Of a stretch of DNA of 64,000 bases, positions 1 through 9,603 are shown in pieces. Positions within the stretch are counted from its first letter, which is position 1. Every line of letters starts with the position of its first letter. The stretch spans positions 191,001-255,000 of the forward strand of contig JADJYM010000012.1 in NCBI GenBank assembly GCA_016719755.1, written 5' to 3'. The translations under genes were made by a program, and so were the position numbers. Under the pieces are notes generated by a model. That model was not told the origin of the DNA. It saw only the letters and a program-made list of their open reading frames with translations, and did no database searches. Origin of the DNA: Novosphingobium sp. Its GTDB lineage: Bacteria > Pseudomonadota > Alphaproteobacteria > Sphingomonadales > Sphingomonadaceae.

Positions 1-1666
1 GCGAATTGCCGCGCAGCCGCCCGGTGGGCAGACCGATGCCGACCGGCACGTGCTCGACCACAAGATGCTCGATGCCATAGACCGGGACCATGCCCTCCAT
101 CGCCAATGGATCGGACGCTTCCTGCGCCGACAGCGCGTCCTGCGGGCTTTCGCCTTCCAGCAGCCGCGCGGCAAATTCGCGAGTGGTCGCGGGCATGGCA
201 ACGCGCACTTTCAGCGCGGTCAGGCTGCCTTCCGGCCCGGTCCGCGCCGCCAGCACGGCGCGCGCCGGAGTGCGGGGCAGGCCCGCGACCTGTTCCTGCC
301 AGCGCGACCAGACCAGTTGCACCGGTCGGCCCACCTCGCGCGCGATCAGCGCGGCCTCGGCGGCGTGGGGATGTTCCAGCCGGGCATCGAAGCTGCCCCC
401 GGCGGGCATCGGATAAAGCACCACCGCGTCGATCCCGATCCCCAGCGCGTCGGCGGCCGCACGGCGCGCGGCCTGCGGGGCCTGGCTGGCGATCCACAGC
501 TCCAGCTTGCCATCGGCATAGCGCGCGGTGGCGCTCGCAGTTTCGAGGCCGCCATGGAGCGCGGGGAACACGCCGTAATTGGCAACGTGTTCGAACTTGC
601 TGGACAGCCATTCATCCGGATCGCCCGCCTCGGCAATGCGGGTGGCATCGCCGCGCCGCAGCGCCTCTTCCAGTCGCTGGGTGACAGTGCCGCTTTCCGC
701 GCGTTGTTCTGCGGCAAAGCGCGGGGCGATCCGCTTCAGCGCCTGTTCGGCGGCCCACCAGGTTGGCGCGACGGCGGCCAGCCAGTCCGGCCCCGCGACC
801 ATCCCGACCAGCCCGAGCGAACGGGCCTGCGCATCGCCTGTGTCAATTTCCCCGCTCAGCTTCGTCTCGCCATGCGGGCCATGGCGGATCGCGGCATAGA
901 CCATGTCAGGCAGGCGCACGTCGCCCGCGAAGGCGAGCGAGCCGTCAACCTTGGCCGGCAGGTCAAGCCGGGGATAGCGCAGCGTCGCCCCCGCCGGGAA
1001 CTGCGCCGCGCGCTCGGCCGGAGCTTCGGGGCGCAGCACGGCCGGCCTGGGCGGGCTGAAGCCAGCTGCCGCTTCGACCAATTCGCCGAAAGCAGCGCGG
1101 GTCTTGCCGTGGGTCACGAAGCCGCCCTGCACTTCGCATTCCTCCCAGGCCACGCCCCAGCGGTCAGCGGCGGCCTGAGCCAGCATCGCCCGCGCACTGG
1201 CGGCGGCGATCCGGGCGGGCAGTTCATGCGCGGCCAGCGCGGTGCCATCGGCGCTGACCGTAAAGGCCTCTCGCTCCGCAAAGCGCCGGGCGAGCAGGCT
1301 GTCCTCTCCTCCGGCCAGGCCGGGAAACAGCGGCATCCACAGTGGCGCCCAGCGCGCGGCGAGCGGAACATTGGCATAGGCCCCGCTCACCGGCGCGGGC
1401 TCGACCGCCACCTGCCGCCAGTCCGCGCCCAGCTCCATCGCCACGATCTGCGGGATCAGGGTGGAAATGCCCTGTCCCGCCTCAAGTTCCGGCACGGCGA
1501 CGGTGACCACGCCGTCCCTGCCGATTTTCAGCCAGGCGTTGAAGGCGTGCTCCCCCTCGCCCGCGACCAGCGGAGGGGCGAAACGGCGCGGGGTCAGCGC
1601 CCAGGCGACCAGCAGGCCGCCGGTCGCCCCGGTCCCCAGCAGCACGCCCCGGCGCGAGATGTGCAT
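1..1666 (-). CDS. Molybdopterin-binding aldehyde/isoquinoline oxidoreductase large subunit (partial)
   Basis: About 555 residues are present and the C-terminus lies beyond the left edge. The protein starts with a twin-arginine-like leader (SRRGVLLGTGATGG), followed by the family-typical stretch ELEAGQGISTLIPQIVAMEL, and near the edge PVGIGLPTGRLRGNS, where the molybdopterin-binding part begins. This fits the IorB-like beta subunits of isoquinoline 1-oxidoreductase and membrane-linked aldehyde oxidases, usually about 700-750 residues, which hydroxylate N-heterocycles or aldehydes with a molybdenum-cytosine dinucleotide cofactor and pass electrons to an iron-sulfur partner. The Tat leader suggests periplasmic export. 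It lies 15 bases downstream of the Mrp-type ATPase on the same strand, so co-transcription is likely. The iron-sulfur subunit is not in the window. The exact substrate cannot be read from the sequence. Confidence 0.8.
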   Translation of the reverse strand, partial: MHISRRGVLLGTGATGGLLVAWALTPRRFAPPLVAGEGEHAFNAWLKIGRDGVVTVAVPELEAGQGISTLIPQIVAMELGADWRQVAVEPAPVSGAYANVPLAARWAPLWMPLFPGLAGGEDSLLARRFAEREAFTVSADGTALAAHELPARIAAASARAMLAQAAADRWGVAWEECEVQGGFVTHGKTRAAFGELVEAAAGFSPPRPAVLRPEAPAERAAQFPAGATLRYPRLDLPAKVDGSLAFAGDVRLPDMVYAAIRHGPHGETKLSGEIDTGDAQARSLGLVGMVAGPDWLAAVAPTWWAAEQALKRIAPRFAAEQRAESGTVTQRLEEALRRGDATRIAEAGDPDEWLSSKFEHVANYGVFPALHGGLETASATARYADGKLELWIASQAPQAARRAAADALGIGIDAVVLYPMPAGGSFDARLEHPHAAEAALIAREVGRPVQLVWSRWQEQVAGLPRTPARAVLAARTGPEGSLTALKVRVAMPATTREFAARLLEGESPQDALSAQEASDPLAMEGMVPVYGIEHLVVEHVPVGIGLPTGRLRGNS

Positions 1667-1681
1667 GGCCCCGGCCTGCTC

Positions 1682-2659
1682 TTACTGGTTATCGAGCCAG
1701 GTGGCGATGCGGCGGGCAACCGCCTCGAACGCCGCCGCGCCTTCGCCTTCCCCGGCAGCGGGCGGCTGACCGGCATCGCTGGCCTCGCGGATCGCCATTT
1801 GCAGCGGGATGCGGCCCAGGAACGGCAGGCCCAGTTCCTTCGCCGCAGCCTCGGTCCCGCCCGATCCGAAGGGATCGCTGACCTTGCCGCAATGCGGGCA
1901 GGCATAACCGGCCATGTTCTCGACCATCCCGATTACCGGCACTTCGCCCACCCCGAACAGCTGGATCGCGCGGCGCGCGTCGATCAGCGCAAGGTCCTGC
2001 GGAGTGGAAACGATCACCGCGCCAGTCGGCTTGTGACGCTGGAGCATGGTCAGCTGGACGTCCCCGGTGCCAGGCGGCAGATCGACGATCAGCGTGTCGA
2101 TCGCGCCCCAGTCCGCATCGATCAGCTGACCCAGCGCGTTGCTGGCCATCGGCCCGCGCCAGGCAATCGCCTTGCCCGGTTCGATCAGTTGGCCCATCGA
2201 CAGCAAGGGCACGCCCCATTCGCTGGGCACGGGCACCAGTTTATTGTCCCGCGCCTGGGGCTTGATGCCCTCGTTACCCAGCAGGCGCGGCTGCGATGGG
2301 CCATAGATGTCGGCATCGACCAGCCCGACCTTTCGGCCCATCCTTGCCAGCGCGACCGCGATGTTGGTGGAAACGGTCGATTTGCCGACCCCGCCCTTGC
2401 CCGATCCGACCGCGATGATCCGGCGGCGGACCTTGTCGGCCATCAGCGCCACGCGCACCGCGCTGACGCCTGCCTGCCCGGCCAGCGCCTCGTTCACCGC
2501 CTGCTCCAGCCGCTCGCGCTCCAGCGTGTCGAGCCCGGCGGCATCCAGAACGACGATCGCCGTGCCGCCTTCGGCCAGCCGCAAGGATTGCAGCCGCGCG
2601 CGCGCCAGCGGCGGCAATACCGCCTTCAGCCGTTCCGTCACCGCGTCCGCTTCGCTCAC
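1682..2659 (-). CDS. apbC: Mrp/NBP35-type iron-sulfur cluster carrier ATPase
   Basis: 325 residues, the usual length for Mrp/ApbC. Residues 1-75 form the small alpha/beta N-terminal domain. A deviant Walker A P-loop, SGKGGVGKST, lies at about 86-95, and the switch-like segment IVDLPPGTGDVQLT at about 191-204. The CPHC pair at residues 254 and 257 is the expected bridging iron-sulfur cluster site at the dimer interface. The family binds and transfers 4Fe-4S clusters in the cytoplasm. It is divergent from hflK and lies just upstream of the molybdenum hydroxylase gene on the same strand. That neighbour needs an Fe-S partner, so a maturation link is possible but is inference only. Confidence 0.92.
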   Translation of the reverse strand: MSEADAVTERLKAVLPPLARARLQSLRLAEGGTAIVVLDAAGLDTLERERLEQAVNEALAGQAGVSAVRVALMADKVRRRIIAVGSGKGGVGKSTVSTNIAVALARMGRKVGLVDADIYGPSQPRLLGNEGIKPQARDNKLVPVPSEWGVPLLSMGQLIEPGKAIAWRGPMASNALGQLIDADWGAIDTLIVDLPPGTGDVQLTMLQRHKPTGAVIVSTPQDLALIDARRAIQLFGVGEVPVIGMVENMAGYACPHCGKVSDPFGSGGTEAAAKELGLPFLGRIPLQMAIREASDAGQPPAAGEGEGAAAFEAVARRIATWLDNQ

Positions 2660-2815
2660 TTTGCCATGCTCCTTGTGCTTTCCCTTCCCCTAGCAAGGAA
2701 AAAGCGGGGCGAGACACTGTTTTTGTGCGCACGGTTCCCTATAGTGCAGGGCATGGATCGAAAAGGCAGCTGCGACGACGGTCGGACCCCCGCGATCGGC
2801 GGTAACAAGAGCGCG

Positions 2816-3901
2816 ATGAGCGGCGACAGGAACCCATGGGGCACGGGCAACGGGACGGCGGGAGAGCAGGACACGGCGGCCGGTCCGACGCCGCCTGCCG
2901 GGGGCGACAAGGGCGCCGGCAACCCGTGGCTTCCCCCTGCCAGCGACGAAACCGCGCGGCGCTCTGCCGGGCTTGACGATATCCTGCGCCAGCGGCGTGG
3001 CGGCGGGGGCGGCCCGCTGCGGCGGCTGCCCGGCGGTGCGGCGGAGGGCGCCTGGTGGCGCTGGGCGCTCGCCGGTTCGCTCTGCGCCTGGCTGGTCACC
3101 ACGTCGGTCCATTTCGTCGGCGCGGGCGAGCAGGGTCTGGTCACCACCATGGGCCGTTTTTCGCACATTGCCGACCCCGGCGTCGCGCTGACCCTGCCCT
3201 GGCCGGTCCAGGCCGTGGCCGTGCGCAACACCGCCAAGGTTGAGCAGCTTTCGGTGCCCGACAGCGCCGGTGAAAACCTGCTCGTCACGCGCGACGGCCA
3301 GTTGATCGACCTGACGTTCCAGCTGCGCTGGAAAGTCCGCGATCTGCGCCAGTTCGAATACCAGGTGCGCGATCCCGAAGCCGCGCTGCGCACGCTTGCC
3401 GCCGCGCAGATGCGGGCCGCCGTGGCCGAACTGCCGTTCGACCCCGTGTGGGACGGATCGCGCCAGGGCGAACTTCAGACCCGGGTCCTTGCCCGCACCC
3501 AGGCCGTGGCCGACAGCTGGCGGCTGGGGGTGAGGCTTGAGGGGATCGACATCACCCGCGCCAACCCTCCGGCGCGGCTCGGCCCGGCTTTCAGCCGGAT
3601 AACCGAGGCCCGGGAAGAGGCGCGCAAGGCGCAGGAGCGCGCACAGGCGTGGGCCACCTCCGCACTTGAAGGCGCCCGGGCAGAGGCCGACGCCTTCGAT
3701 GCGGTCTACGCCCAGTACAAGATCTCCCCCGAGGTCACCCGCCAGCGGATGTACTACGAAACGATGGAACGCGTGCTCGCCAACAATCCGAAAATCATCG
3801 CCGAGGGCGGCAATATCACCCTCCCCGCGCCCGACACGGCCAAGCCCCCGCCGCCACCCGCGGCGGCTCCGGCGGCTCCGGCAGAAGGCAAGCCGGAATG
3901 A
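2816..3901 (+). CDS. hflK: HflK, membrane SPFH protein of the HflKC-FtsH complex
   Basis: 361 residues from the ATG chosen here, giving the typical N-terminus MSGDRNPWG. An in-frame ATG at 2753 would add 21 residues. A glycine/proline-rich cytoplasmic tail is followed by one membrane segment (about residues 80-97, WRWALAGSLCAWLVTTSV) and a periplasmic SPFH/Band 7 domain starting GAGEQGLVTTMGRF. An Ala/Glu/Arg-rich helix follows, then a Pro/Ala-rich C-terminus. HflK and HflC form a membrane cage around the FtsH protease and modulate its activity. The stop overlaps the hflC start (ATGA), so the pair is translationally coupled. The reading frame stays open a long way upstream of 2753, but that stretch lies antisense to the two preceding genes and is not coding. 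Confidence 0.93.
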   Translation: MSGDRNPWGTGNGTAGEQDTAAGPTPPAGGDKGAGNPWLPPASDETARRSAGLDDILRQRRGGGGGPLRRLPGGAAEGAWWRWALAGSLCAWLVTTSVHFVGAGEQGLVTTMGRFSHIADPGVALTLPWPVQAVAVRNTAKVEQLSVPDSAGENLLVTRDGQLIDLTFQLRWKVRDLRQFEYQVRDPEAALRTLAAAQMRAAVAELPFDPVWDGSRQGELQTRVLARTQAVADSWRLGVRLEGIDITRANPPARLGPAFSRITEAREEARKAQERAQAWATSALEGARAEADAFDAVYAQYKISPEVTRQRMYYETMERVLANNPKIIAEGGNITLPAPDTAKPPPPPAAAPAAPAEGKPE

Positions 3902-4743
3902 CCGCGATCCTGCGCGAAAGCCGCCAGATCCTGTTCCTGCTTGGCGTGGTCCTGCTGCTGCTTGGCGCCAGCGTGGTGGTGGTACCCGAAACCCGCCAGC
4001 TGGTGGTGATGCGCGAAGGTGCGGCGGTGCGGGTGGTCAACCGCTTCGTCCCGGGCGCCGCGCCCGGCAGCGGCGGCGCGGGCCTGCTGCTGCACGTTCC
4101 GGTGCTGGAACAGCTGGTCTGGGCGGAGCGCGGGCTGCAAGGGCTGTCCGCCGAACGCCAGCAGGTGCGCAGCGCCGACGGGCAGCTGCTCGTTCTCGAC
4201 ATCGCGCTGCGCTACCGCGTCTTCGATCCGGTACGGATGGCAACCACCCAGGGGTCGCAGGAACGGCTGGACAGCCACCTGAGCGCGGCGCTGCCCGGCA
4301 CGCTGACCGCCGAACTGGCCAAGCTGGAGGCGCGGCAGATCCTTTTGCCGGGCGCGGGCGGCGCGCTGGCGCGGGTTCGCATCGCGCTGGACGCGAAGGC
4401 CCGGGAATCCGGCGCCCAGGTGGTGGACATCCGGATCGCGCGGGCCAGCCTGTCCGACCAGGCGCGCCAGGAAGTCCTGACCCGGATGCAGGACCAGCGC
4501 GAGCGGATGGTTGGCGCGATCGAGGCCCAGGGCACGCGTGAGGCTCAGCTCATCACCGCTGCGGCTCAGGCGGAAGCCGCCCGCATCCTGGGCGAAAGCG
4601 CCGGACGGGATCCTGAATTCTACCGCTTCTACCGGGCCATGCGCAGCTACGACGCGATCCTTGCCGACCCCGAGGCAAAGACCAGGACGACCATCGTGCT
4701 GGGCCCCGGGAGCGGCTACCTGAAGTACTTCCGGAGTGAGTAG
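3898..4743 (+). CDS. hflC: HflC, partner of HflK in FtsH regulation
   Basis: 281 residues. An N-terminal membrane anchor (about residues 10-25, ILFLLGVVLLLLGASVVV) precedes the SPFH domain (ETRQLVVMREGAAVRVVNRF onward), and a helical region rich in Ala, Glu and Arg follows. A conserved C-terminal segment carries EFYRFYRAMRSYDAIL, a hallmark of HflC, before the end SGYLKYFRSE. It overlaps hflK by four bases and is followed about 100 bases later by degP, giving an envelope proteostasis operon hflK-hflC-degP, an order common in alphaproteobacteria. Confidence 0.94.
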   Translation: MTAILRESRQILFLLGVVLLLLGASVVVVPETRQLVVMREGAAVRVVNRFVPGAAPGSGGAGLLLHVPVLEQLVWAERGLQGLSAERQQVRSADGQLLVLDIALRYRVFDPVRMATTQGSQERLDSHLSAALPGTLTAELAKLEARQILLPGAGGALARVRIALDAKARESGAQVVDIRIARASLSDQARQEVLTRMQDQRERMVGAIEAQGTREAQLITAAAQAEAARILGESAGRDPEFYRFYRAMRSYDAILADPEAKTRTTIVLGPGSGYLKYFRSE

Positions 4744-4840
4744 CGCCATTCAAACTCCGTTCAGGCGGAGCAGCGTGAATCCGGGACTGGAACAAGGGGG
4801 CAGCGCCCCCGCGCCATTTGAACAAGAGGAAACCAAGAAC

Positions 4841-6364
4841 GTGCGATATGCCTATGGAGTGACGTCCGCCCTGCTGCTGGGCGGGGCAGCCCTTTCGCTG
4901 GCAACCGGCCTTCCGGTCGGCGCGCAGATAGCCCAGAATGACGCGCAGCAAATGCAATCTGTGGCCCCGCGTGGGGCGCATGCCAGCTTTGCCGACCTGG
5001 TTCAGCAATTGCAGCCAGCCGTGGTCAACATCTCGACCCGCCAGAAGATTCAGGTGCGCAGCGGCAATCCCTTTGCCGGAACGCCCTTCGCCGACCTGTT
5101 CGGCGATCAGGGTGGCGGCCAGGCCACGCGTGAGGCGCAGTCGCTGGGTTCGGGCTTCGTGATTTCGGCCGATGGCTATGTTGTCACCAACAACCACGTC
5201 GTCACCGCCGATGGCCGCGGCCAGATCGAATCGATCACCGTCACCATGGCCGACGGCACCGAATACCCCGCCAAGCTGATCGGCCGCGACGCGCCGTCCG
5301 ATATCGCGGTACTCAAGATCACGGCCACCAAGCCGCTGCCCTACGTACCCTTCGGCGATTCGCGCAGTGCGCGGGTGGGCGACTGGGTCATCGCCATCGG
5401 CAATCCCTTCGGGCTTGGCGGCACCGTGACGGCGGGCATCGTTTCGGCGGTCTACCGCAACACCGGCGCGGGCGGCGCCTATGACCGCTACCTGCAGACC
5501 GACGCCTCGATCAACCGGGGCAATTCGGGCGGACCGATGTTCGATCTGAAGGGGCAGGTGATCGGCATCAACAACGCGATCTTCTCGCCCACCGGCGGCA
5601 GCGTCGGCATCGGCTTTGCCATTCCGGCGGAAACCGCCGCGCCGATCGTCGCCAAGCTGATCAAGGGCGAAACGATCGATCGCGGCTATCTGGGCGTGCA
5701 GATCCAGCCAGTGACCGAGGATGTCGCGGATTCGCTGGGACTGGCCCACAACCGCGGCGAACTGGTCCAGACGGTTCAGCCGGGCCAGCCGGCCGCGAAC
5801 GCCGGCATCCAGCCGGGCGACATCGTGCTGAAGGTCGATGGCAAGGAAGTCAGCCGGGAACAGACGCTTTCCTACATCGTCGCCAACACCGCGCCGGGCA
5901 AGCGCATCCCGATCGAACTCATCCGCAATGGCAAGCGCATGACCCTGACGGCGACCGTCGCCAAGCGCCCCGGCGAGGAGGAGCTTGCCGCGCAGCAGTT
6001 CAACCCGAACCAGCCGCAGGGCGATGACCAGTTCAACCAGCCGCAGCGCCAGGGCGAAGGACTGGTCGAAAAGTCGCTGGGTCTGTCGGTGCTGCCGATG
6101 AACGCGCAGATCGCCCGCCAGCTGGGCGTGCCCGACAACACCAGCGGGCTGGTGATCTCGGTGGTCGATCAGTCCTCGGACGCCGGTTCGAAGGGCTTGC
6201 AGCGCGGCGACATCGTGCTGTCGGCCAACTACACCGATGTGAAGACCGTGGCCGAGCTTGAAGCGATTGTGCGCGCCGCCAAGGCGGAGGGCCGCGCGGC
6301 GGTGCTGCTGCGCATCCAGCGCCGTGGCCAGCCCGCCGCCTACCTGCCGGTGCGGATGCGCTGA
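4841..6364 (+). CDS. degP: DegP/HtrA-family periplasmic serine protease with two PDZ domains
   Basis: 507 residues from a GTG start preceded by an AGAGGA ribosome site at about 4825-4830. The frame is open back to a GTG at 4736, but the signal peptide (RYAYGVTSALLLGGAALSLA, cleaved near AQIA) begins exactly at 4841. The catalytic triad is visible as His119 (TNNHVV), Asp154 (PSDIAVLK) and Ser229 (GNSGGP). Two PDZ domains follow at roughly 290-385 and 410-500. The family degrades or refolds misfolded envelope proteins. It follows hflKC and ends before a strong terminator, so it may share their transcript or use its own promoter in the 97-base gap. Confidence 0.95.
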   Translation: MRYAYGVTSALLLGGAALSLATGLPVGAQIAQNDAQQMQSVAPRGAHASFADLVQQLQPAVVNISTRQKIQVRSGNPFAGTPFADLFGDQGGGQATREAQSLGSGFVISADGYVVTNNHVVTADGRGQIESITVTMADGTEYPAKLIGRDAPSDIAVLKITATKPLPYVPFGDSRSARVGDWVIAIGNPFGLGGTVTAGIVSAVYRNTGAGGAYDRYLQTDASINRGNSGGPMFDLKGQVIGINNAIFSPTGGSVGIGFAIPAETAAPIVAKLIKGETIDRGYLGVQIQPVTEDVADSLGLAHNRGELVQTVQPGQPAANAGIQPGDIVLKVDGKEVSREQTLSYIVANTAPGKRIPIELIRNGKRMTLTATVAKRPGEEELAAQQFNPNQPQGDDQFNQPQRQGEGLVEKSLGLSVLPMNAQIARQLGVPDNTSGLVISVVDQSSDAGSKGLQRGDIVLSANYTDVKTVAELEAIVRAAKAEGRAAVLLRIQRRGQPAAYLPVRMR

Positions 6365-6392
6365 CCGGGGCCTGGCCAGGCCGCCGAACCAG

Positions 6393-6424
6393 AAGGGCCT
6401 CCGTCCAGCCGGACGGAGGCCCTT
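6393..6424. terminator. Bidirectional intrinsic terminator between degP and the PBP gene
   Basis: A perfect 14-bp stem (AAGGGCCTCCGTCC with its reverse complement) closes a four-base AGCC loop. It ends in short T runs on both strands and lies between the convergent degP and penicillin-binding protein genes. Confidence 0.9.
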
Positions 6425-6455
6425 TCACTTGACCCGTTCCCGTGTCGGGCTCCCG

Positions 6456-8531
6456 TCAGCCCGGACGGCGGCCGCCGGTCGCCTCGTTGAGGAAATCGTC
6501 GTTCGCCGCCGGTGGAGGTTCGACCGTTTCCAGCCCCCCGCCCTGTTCCGGCGCGGCGGCTTCGGCAGCCGGCGCCGGCGGATCGCCTCTGGGCGAGACG
6601 AGGTTGCCCTGCTCGTCGACATAGTAATAATCGGCCGGACTGCCGCTCAGCATCGCCTCGTCATCGGGTTCGATCTGCCAGGTCGGCAGCACCGCCTCGG
6701 TCTGGAACTTCTCGACCGGGCGCGCGGCGACGGCGGTGCGCATATAGGCGGCGAACGCCCGGGCCGGTGCGGCCCCACCCTGTAGCCCGGGCACGGCTCG
6801 ATTGTCATCGCGGCCCATCCATACGCCAGTGGTGATCCCGCTGGAAAAGCCCATGAACCAGCCATCCTTGTTGGAAGAGGTCGTGCCGGTCTTGCCAGCC
6901 ACCGGGCGGCCGATCTGCGCGGCGCGGCCCGTGCCGATGCTCACCGCGGTCTGCAAAAGGTCGGTGATCCCCGCGGAAACGTGGGCCGCGATCAGCGTCG
7001 GCGGTTGCTGCGCCTCGCGCTTGTAGAGCACCTCGCCCTCGTTGCTGGTGATCTTGAGGATGCCATAGGGCTCGATCGCCGCCCCCCGCGCGGAGACCAC
7101 CGCGAAGGCGCGGGTCAGGTCGATCAGGCGCACTTCGTTGGAACCCAGCACCATTGATGGCACGGTCGAAATCGGCGTGGTGATGCCCAGCCGCTTGGCC
7201 ATGCCCGCGACGGCGCTGAAGCCAACCTCGTTGCCAAGCTGCGCCGCGACGGTGTTCTTCGAATAGGCGAAGGCCGTGCGGACGTCGATCTTGCCGGCAT
7301 AGGTCCCGCCCGAATTGCGCGGGCTCCAGCCGTCGATCGTCACCGGCTCGTCGACCACTTCGGCGTCCGCGTTGTAGCCCGCCTCAAGCGCGGCGAGATA
7401 GACGAACAGCTTCCACGCCGAACCCGGCTGACGCACCGCCTTGGTCGCGCGGTTATAGTTGGAAGTGACATAGTCGGTCCCGCCGATCATCGCCAGCACG
7501 GCGCCGTCGCGGTCAAGGCTGACCAGCGCGCCCTGCGCGCCGCCCGGCGCGTTGCGCAGGATCGCCTCGGTCGCGGCGCGTTGCAGGCCAGGATCGAGCG
7601 TGGTCCAAACCTCGATTGGAGCGCTGTTTTCAGGCAGCAGCAGGTCGAGCTGATCGAGCACCCAGTCCGTGAAGTAACGGACCGAATTCTGCGGGGTTTC
7701 CTTGGCGAAGGTCAGCTTTTCGAAGTCCGCCGCATCGGCTTCGGCCGGAGTGATCGCCGCGTTCTCCTGCATCACGCCCAGCACCACCTTGGCGCGGCCA
7801 ATCGCCGCCTCGCGGTCGGCAGTGGGTGAATAGTGTGACGGCGCCTTGACCATGCCCGCGATCATCGCCGCTTCGGGCAGCGACAGCTGGGTGCCGGGAT
7901 GGCCAAAGAACTTGCGGCTGGCGGCATCGACGCCATAGGCGCCGCCGCCGAAATAGACCTTGTTGAGATAGAGCTCCAGGATCTCCGCCTTGGAGAACTT
8001 CCATTCCAGCGCCATGGCCAGCAGCGCCTCGCGCGCCTTGCGCCCCAGGCTGCGGCTGTTGTTGAGGAACACGGTGCGCGCCAGTTGCTGGGTGATCGTG
8101 GAGGTCGCCCGCACCGACTTGCCGCTGCTCAGCGAAACAAAGCCCGCACGCGCCAGGCCGAGCGGATCGATGCCGAAATGCGAATAATAACGCCGGTCCT
8201 CGACCGAGACCATCGCGGTGCGCATGACCTGGGGAATCTCGCCCGAGGACAGCCAGCGCCCATAGCTTGGCCCAAGCGCGACCAGTTCCGACCCGTCACG
8301 CGCGCGCACGACGATGGTCTGGCCAACCTGGCTACCCTTGAGTTCGGAAAAACTGGGGAGCGAACGCGCGGTGAGCGCCACGGCAACGCCCAGCGCCATC
8401 GCGCCAAGCAGCGCGAAGGCGATGCCCCACACGAACAGGCGGCGCATGAACCGGCGCAGGCGCGAAGGTTCCGGCTTGTCCGGGCGGCTGGATCTGGGCG
8501 GCGGCGCGCGCCGGATATCGTTTCTGGCCAT
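6456..8531 (-). CDS. Class A penicillin-binding protein (PBP1A-like transglycosylase/transpeptidase)
   Basis: 691 residues. A short basic cytoplasmic tail precedes one membrane segment (about 33-54). The GT51 transglycosylase domain has its catalytic Glu111 in the motif EDRRYYSHFGID, followed by TITQQLARTVFLNN and the KAEILELYLNKVYFGGGAYG segment. The transpeptidase domain shows the active Ser371 in QPGSAWK, the SKN triad at 424-426 and KTGT at 547-550. The acidic, Pro/Ala-rich tail is probably disordered. It polymerises and crosslinks peptidoglycan at the inner membrane. It is somewhat shorter than canonical PBP1A (about 800-850 residues) because the inter-domain insert is small. It is transcribed towards degP and stops at the shared terminator. 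Confidence 0.93.
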   Translation of the reverse strand: MARNDIRRAPPPRSSRPDKPEPSRLRRFMRRLFVWGIAFALLGAMALGVAVALTARSLPSFSELKGSQVGQTIVVRARDGSELVALGPSYGRWLSSGEIPQVMRTAMVSVEDRRYYSHFGIDPLGLARAGFVSLSSGKSVRATSTITQQLARTVFLNNSRSLGRKAREALLAMALEWKFSKAEILELYLNKVYFGGGAYGVDAASRKFFGHPGTQLSLPEAAMIAGMVKAPSHYSPTADREAAIGRAKVVLGVMQENAAITPAEADAADFEKLTFAKETPQNSVRYFTDWVLDQLDLLLPENSAPIEVWTTLDPGLQRAATEAILRNAPGGAQGALVSLDRDGAVLAMIGGTDYVTSNYNRATKAVRQPGSAWKLFVYLAALEAGYNADAEVVDEPVTIDGWSPRNSGGTYAGKIDVRTAFAYSKNTVAAQLGNEVGFSAVAGMAKRLGITTPISTVPSMVLGSNEVRLIDLTRAFAVVSARGAAIEPYGILKITSNEGEVLYKREAQQPPTLIAAHVSAGITDLLQTAVSIGTGRAAQIGRPVAGKTGTTSSNKDGWFMGFSSGITTGVWMGRDDNRAVPGLQGGAAPARAFAAYMRTAVAARPVEKFQTEAVLPTWQIEPDDEAMLSGSPADYYYVDEQGNLVSPRGDPPAPAAEAAAPEQGGGLETVEPPPAANDDFLNEATGGRRPG

Positions 8532-8670
8532 GTGGCTCGGCTGGTCCTCCCGCCCGGCGGATCACCGGACGCTGCCGCCTATGCATAGGCGAATTGCAAC
8601 ATGGGGTTAACGATGATTTTCGTGTCGATCCGGTGCAGACGCGGTGGAGGCCGCTGGCTGCACCGCGCGC

Positions 8671-9078
8671 TCAGGCGGGTCCGTCCTCGGGATCGAAAGC
8701 GAGCGAGGCGGAATTGATGCAATAGCGCAGCCCGTCCGGCCCCGGACCATCGGGGAACACGTGGCCAAGGTGGCCCTCGCAGCGCGCGCAGCGCACTTCG
8801 GTGCGGACCATGCCGTGGCTGACATCACGGAATTCCTCGACCGCATCGGTGCTGAGCGGTGCGGTATAGCTGGGCCAGCCGGAACCGGAATTGTACTTGG
8901 TGGCGGAAGCGAACAGCGGCGTGCCGCAGCCGGCGCAGCGATAGAGCCCGCTGGCCTTGTTGCTTTCATATTCGCCAGTAAAGGCGCGCTCGGTGCCATG
9001 CTCGCGCAGCACATGGTACTGCAGCGGGTTCAGCCGCTGGCGCCATTCGTCGTCGCTAAGCTTGATCTTGTCGGTCAT
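8671..9078 (-). CDS. msrB: Peptide-methionine (R)-S-oxide reductase
   Basis: 135 residues, the normal MsrB length. Two CxxC pairs (CAGC and CARC) form the structural zinc site. GSGWPSY and [11 protein letters not shown] carry the conserved substrate pocket and the catalytic Cys of RYCIN. The enzyme reduces R-methionine sulfoxide in oxidised proteins using thioredoxin. No signal peptide is seen, so it is cytoplasmic. It lies between the PBP gene and a small secreted protein on the same strand, with gaps of 120-140 bases on each side. Confidence 0.95.
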   Translation of the reverse strand: MTDKIKLSDDEWRQRLNPLQYHVLREHGTERAFTGEYESNKASGLYRCAGCGTPLFASATKYNSGSGWPSYTAPLSTDAVEEFRDVSHGMVRTEVRCARCEGHLGHVFPDGPGPDGLRYCINSASLAFDPEDGPA

Positions 9079-9198
9079 CGCGCGTTCTCCCCGGGCTTGT
9101 CCGCGCCAAGATGGGCAATCCGCCCCGCAATGACAAGCGGCACAGCCAGGACAGGCGGGACAAGCGGGGCCGCCCGGCAGACCGGACGGCCCGGCACC

Positions 9199-9570
9199 TT
9201 ACTTCTTGTCGTTCGCCATGCTGTTGAACTGGAACAGGATGGTGATGTCCTCCTTGTTCACGCCATCCATGCACTTGGCGCGATATTCGTTAAGCTGCGC
9301 ATCGGTCAGCCCATCGAGCTGGCTGCTGCCGCGCTTCATCGCTGCCAGGGTATCGCCTGTGCTGCCCAGCCGCCCGCGCACCTTGCCCGCGTAATAGCTT
9401 TCGAACATCAGCGAGACGGACTTGGTACCGGCATCGGTCATCCGCGAATGCGCCTCTGCCATCAAAACCAGGCAAAGCTCGTCGCTGGGCGCGCCGCCTT
9501 GTGCCGCCACCGGCGCTGCTGCCGCCATGGCCAGAACCGCGACGAGCGGCGCCTTCATCATCATTCGCAT
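9199..9570 (-). CDS. Small exported protein of unknown function
   Basis: 123 residues. The N-terminus is a clear Sec signal peptide (MRMMMKAPLVAVLAMAAAAP, cleaved near VAAQG). The mature part is mostly helical, about 100 residues, with two cysteines (in ELCLVLM and AKCMDGV) that could form a disulfide in the periplasm. I do not recognise the family. It sits between msrB and the nfeD/SPFH pair on the same strand, and small conserved periplasmic helical proteins of this kind occur in sphingomonads. No function is proposed. Confidence 0.75.
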   Translation of the reverse strand: MRMMMKAPLVAVLAMAAAAPVAAQGGAPSDELCLVLMAEAHSRMTDAGTKSVSLMFESYYAGKVRGRLGSTGDTLAAMKRGSSQLDGLTDAQLNEYRAKCMDGVNKEDITILFQFNSMANDKK

Positions 9571-9603
9571 ACCGGTATGTACCCCTGTTGGTGTTGGTTG
9601 GTG

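Noticed and set aside
50-2815. Open frame extending hflK upstream by more than 900 codons
   Set aside because: It lies antisense to the molybdenum hydroxylase and Mrp genes, has arginine- and histidine-rich shadow composition and no domain; hflK starts at 2816 (or at most 2753).
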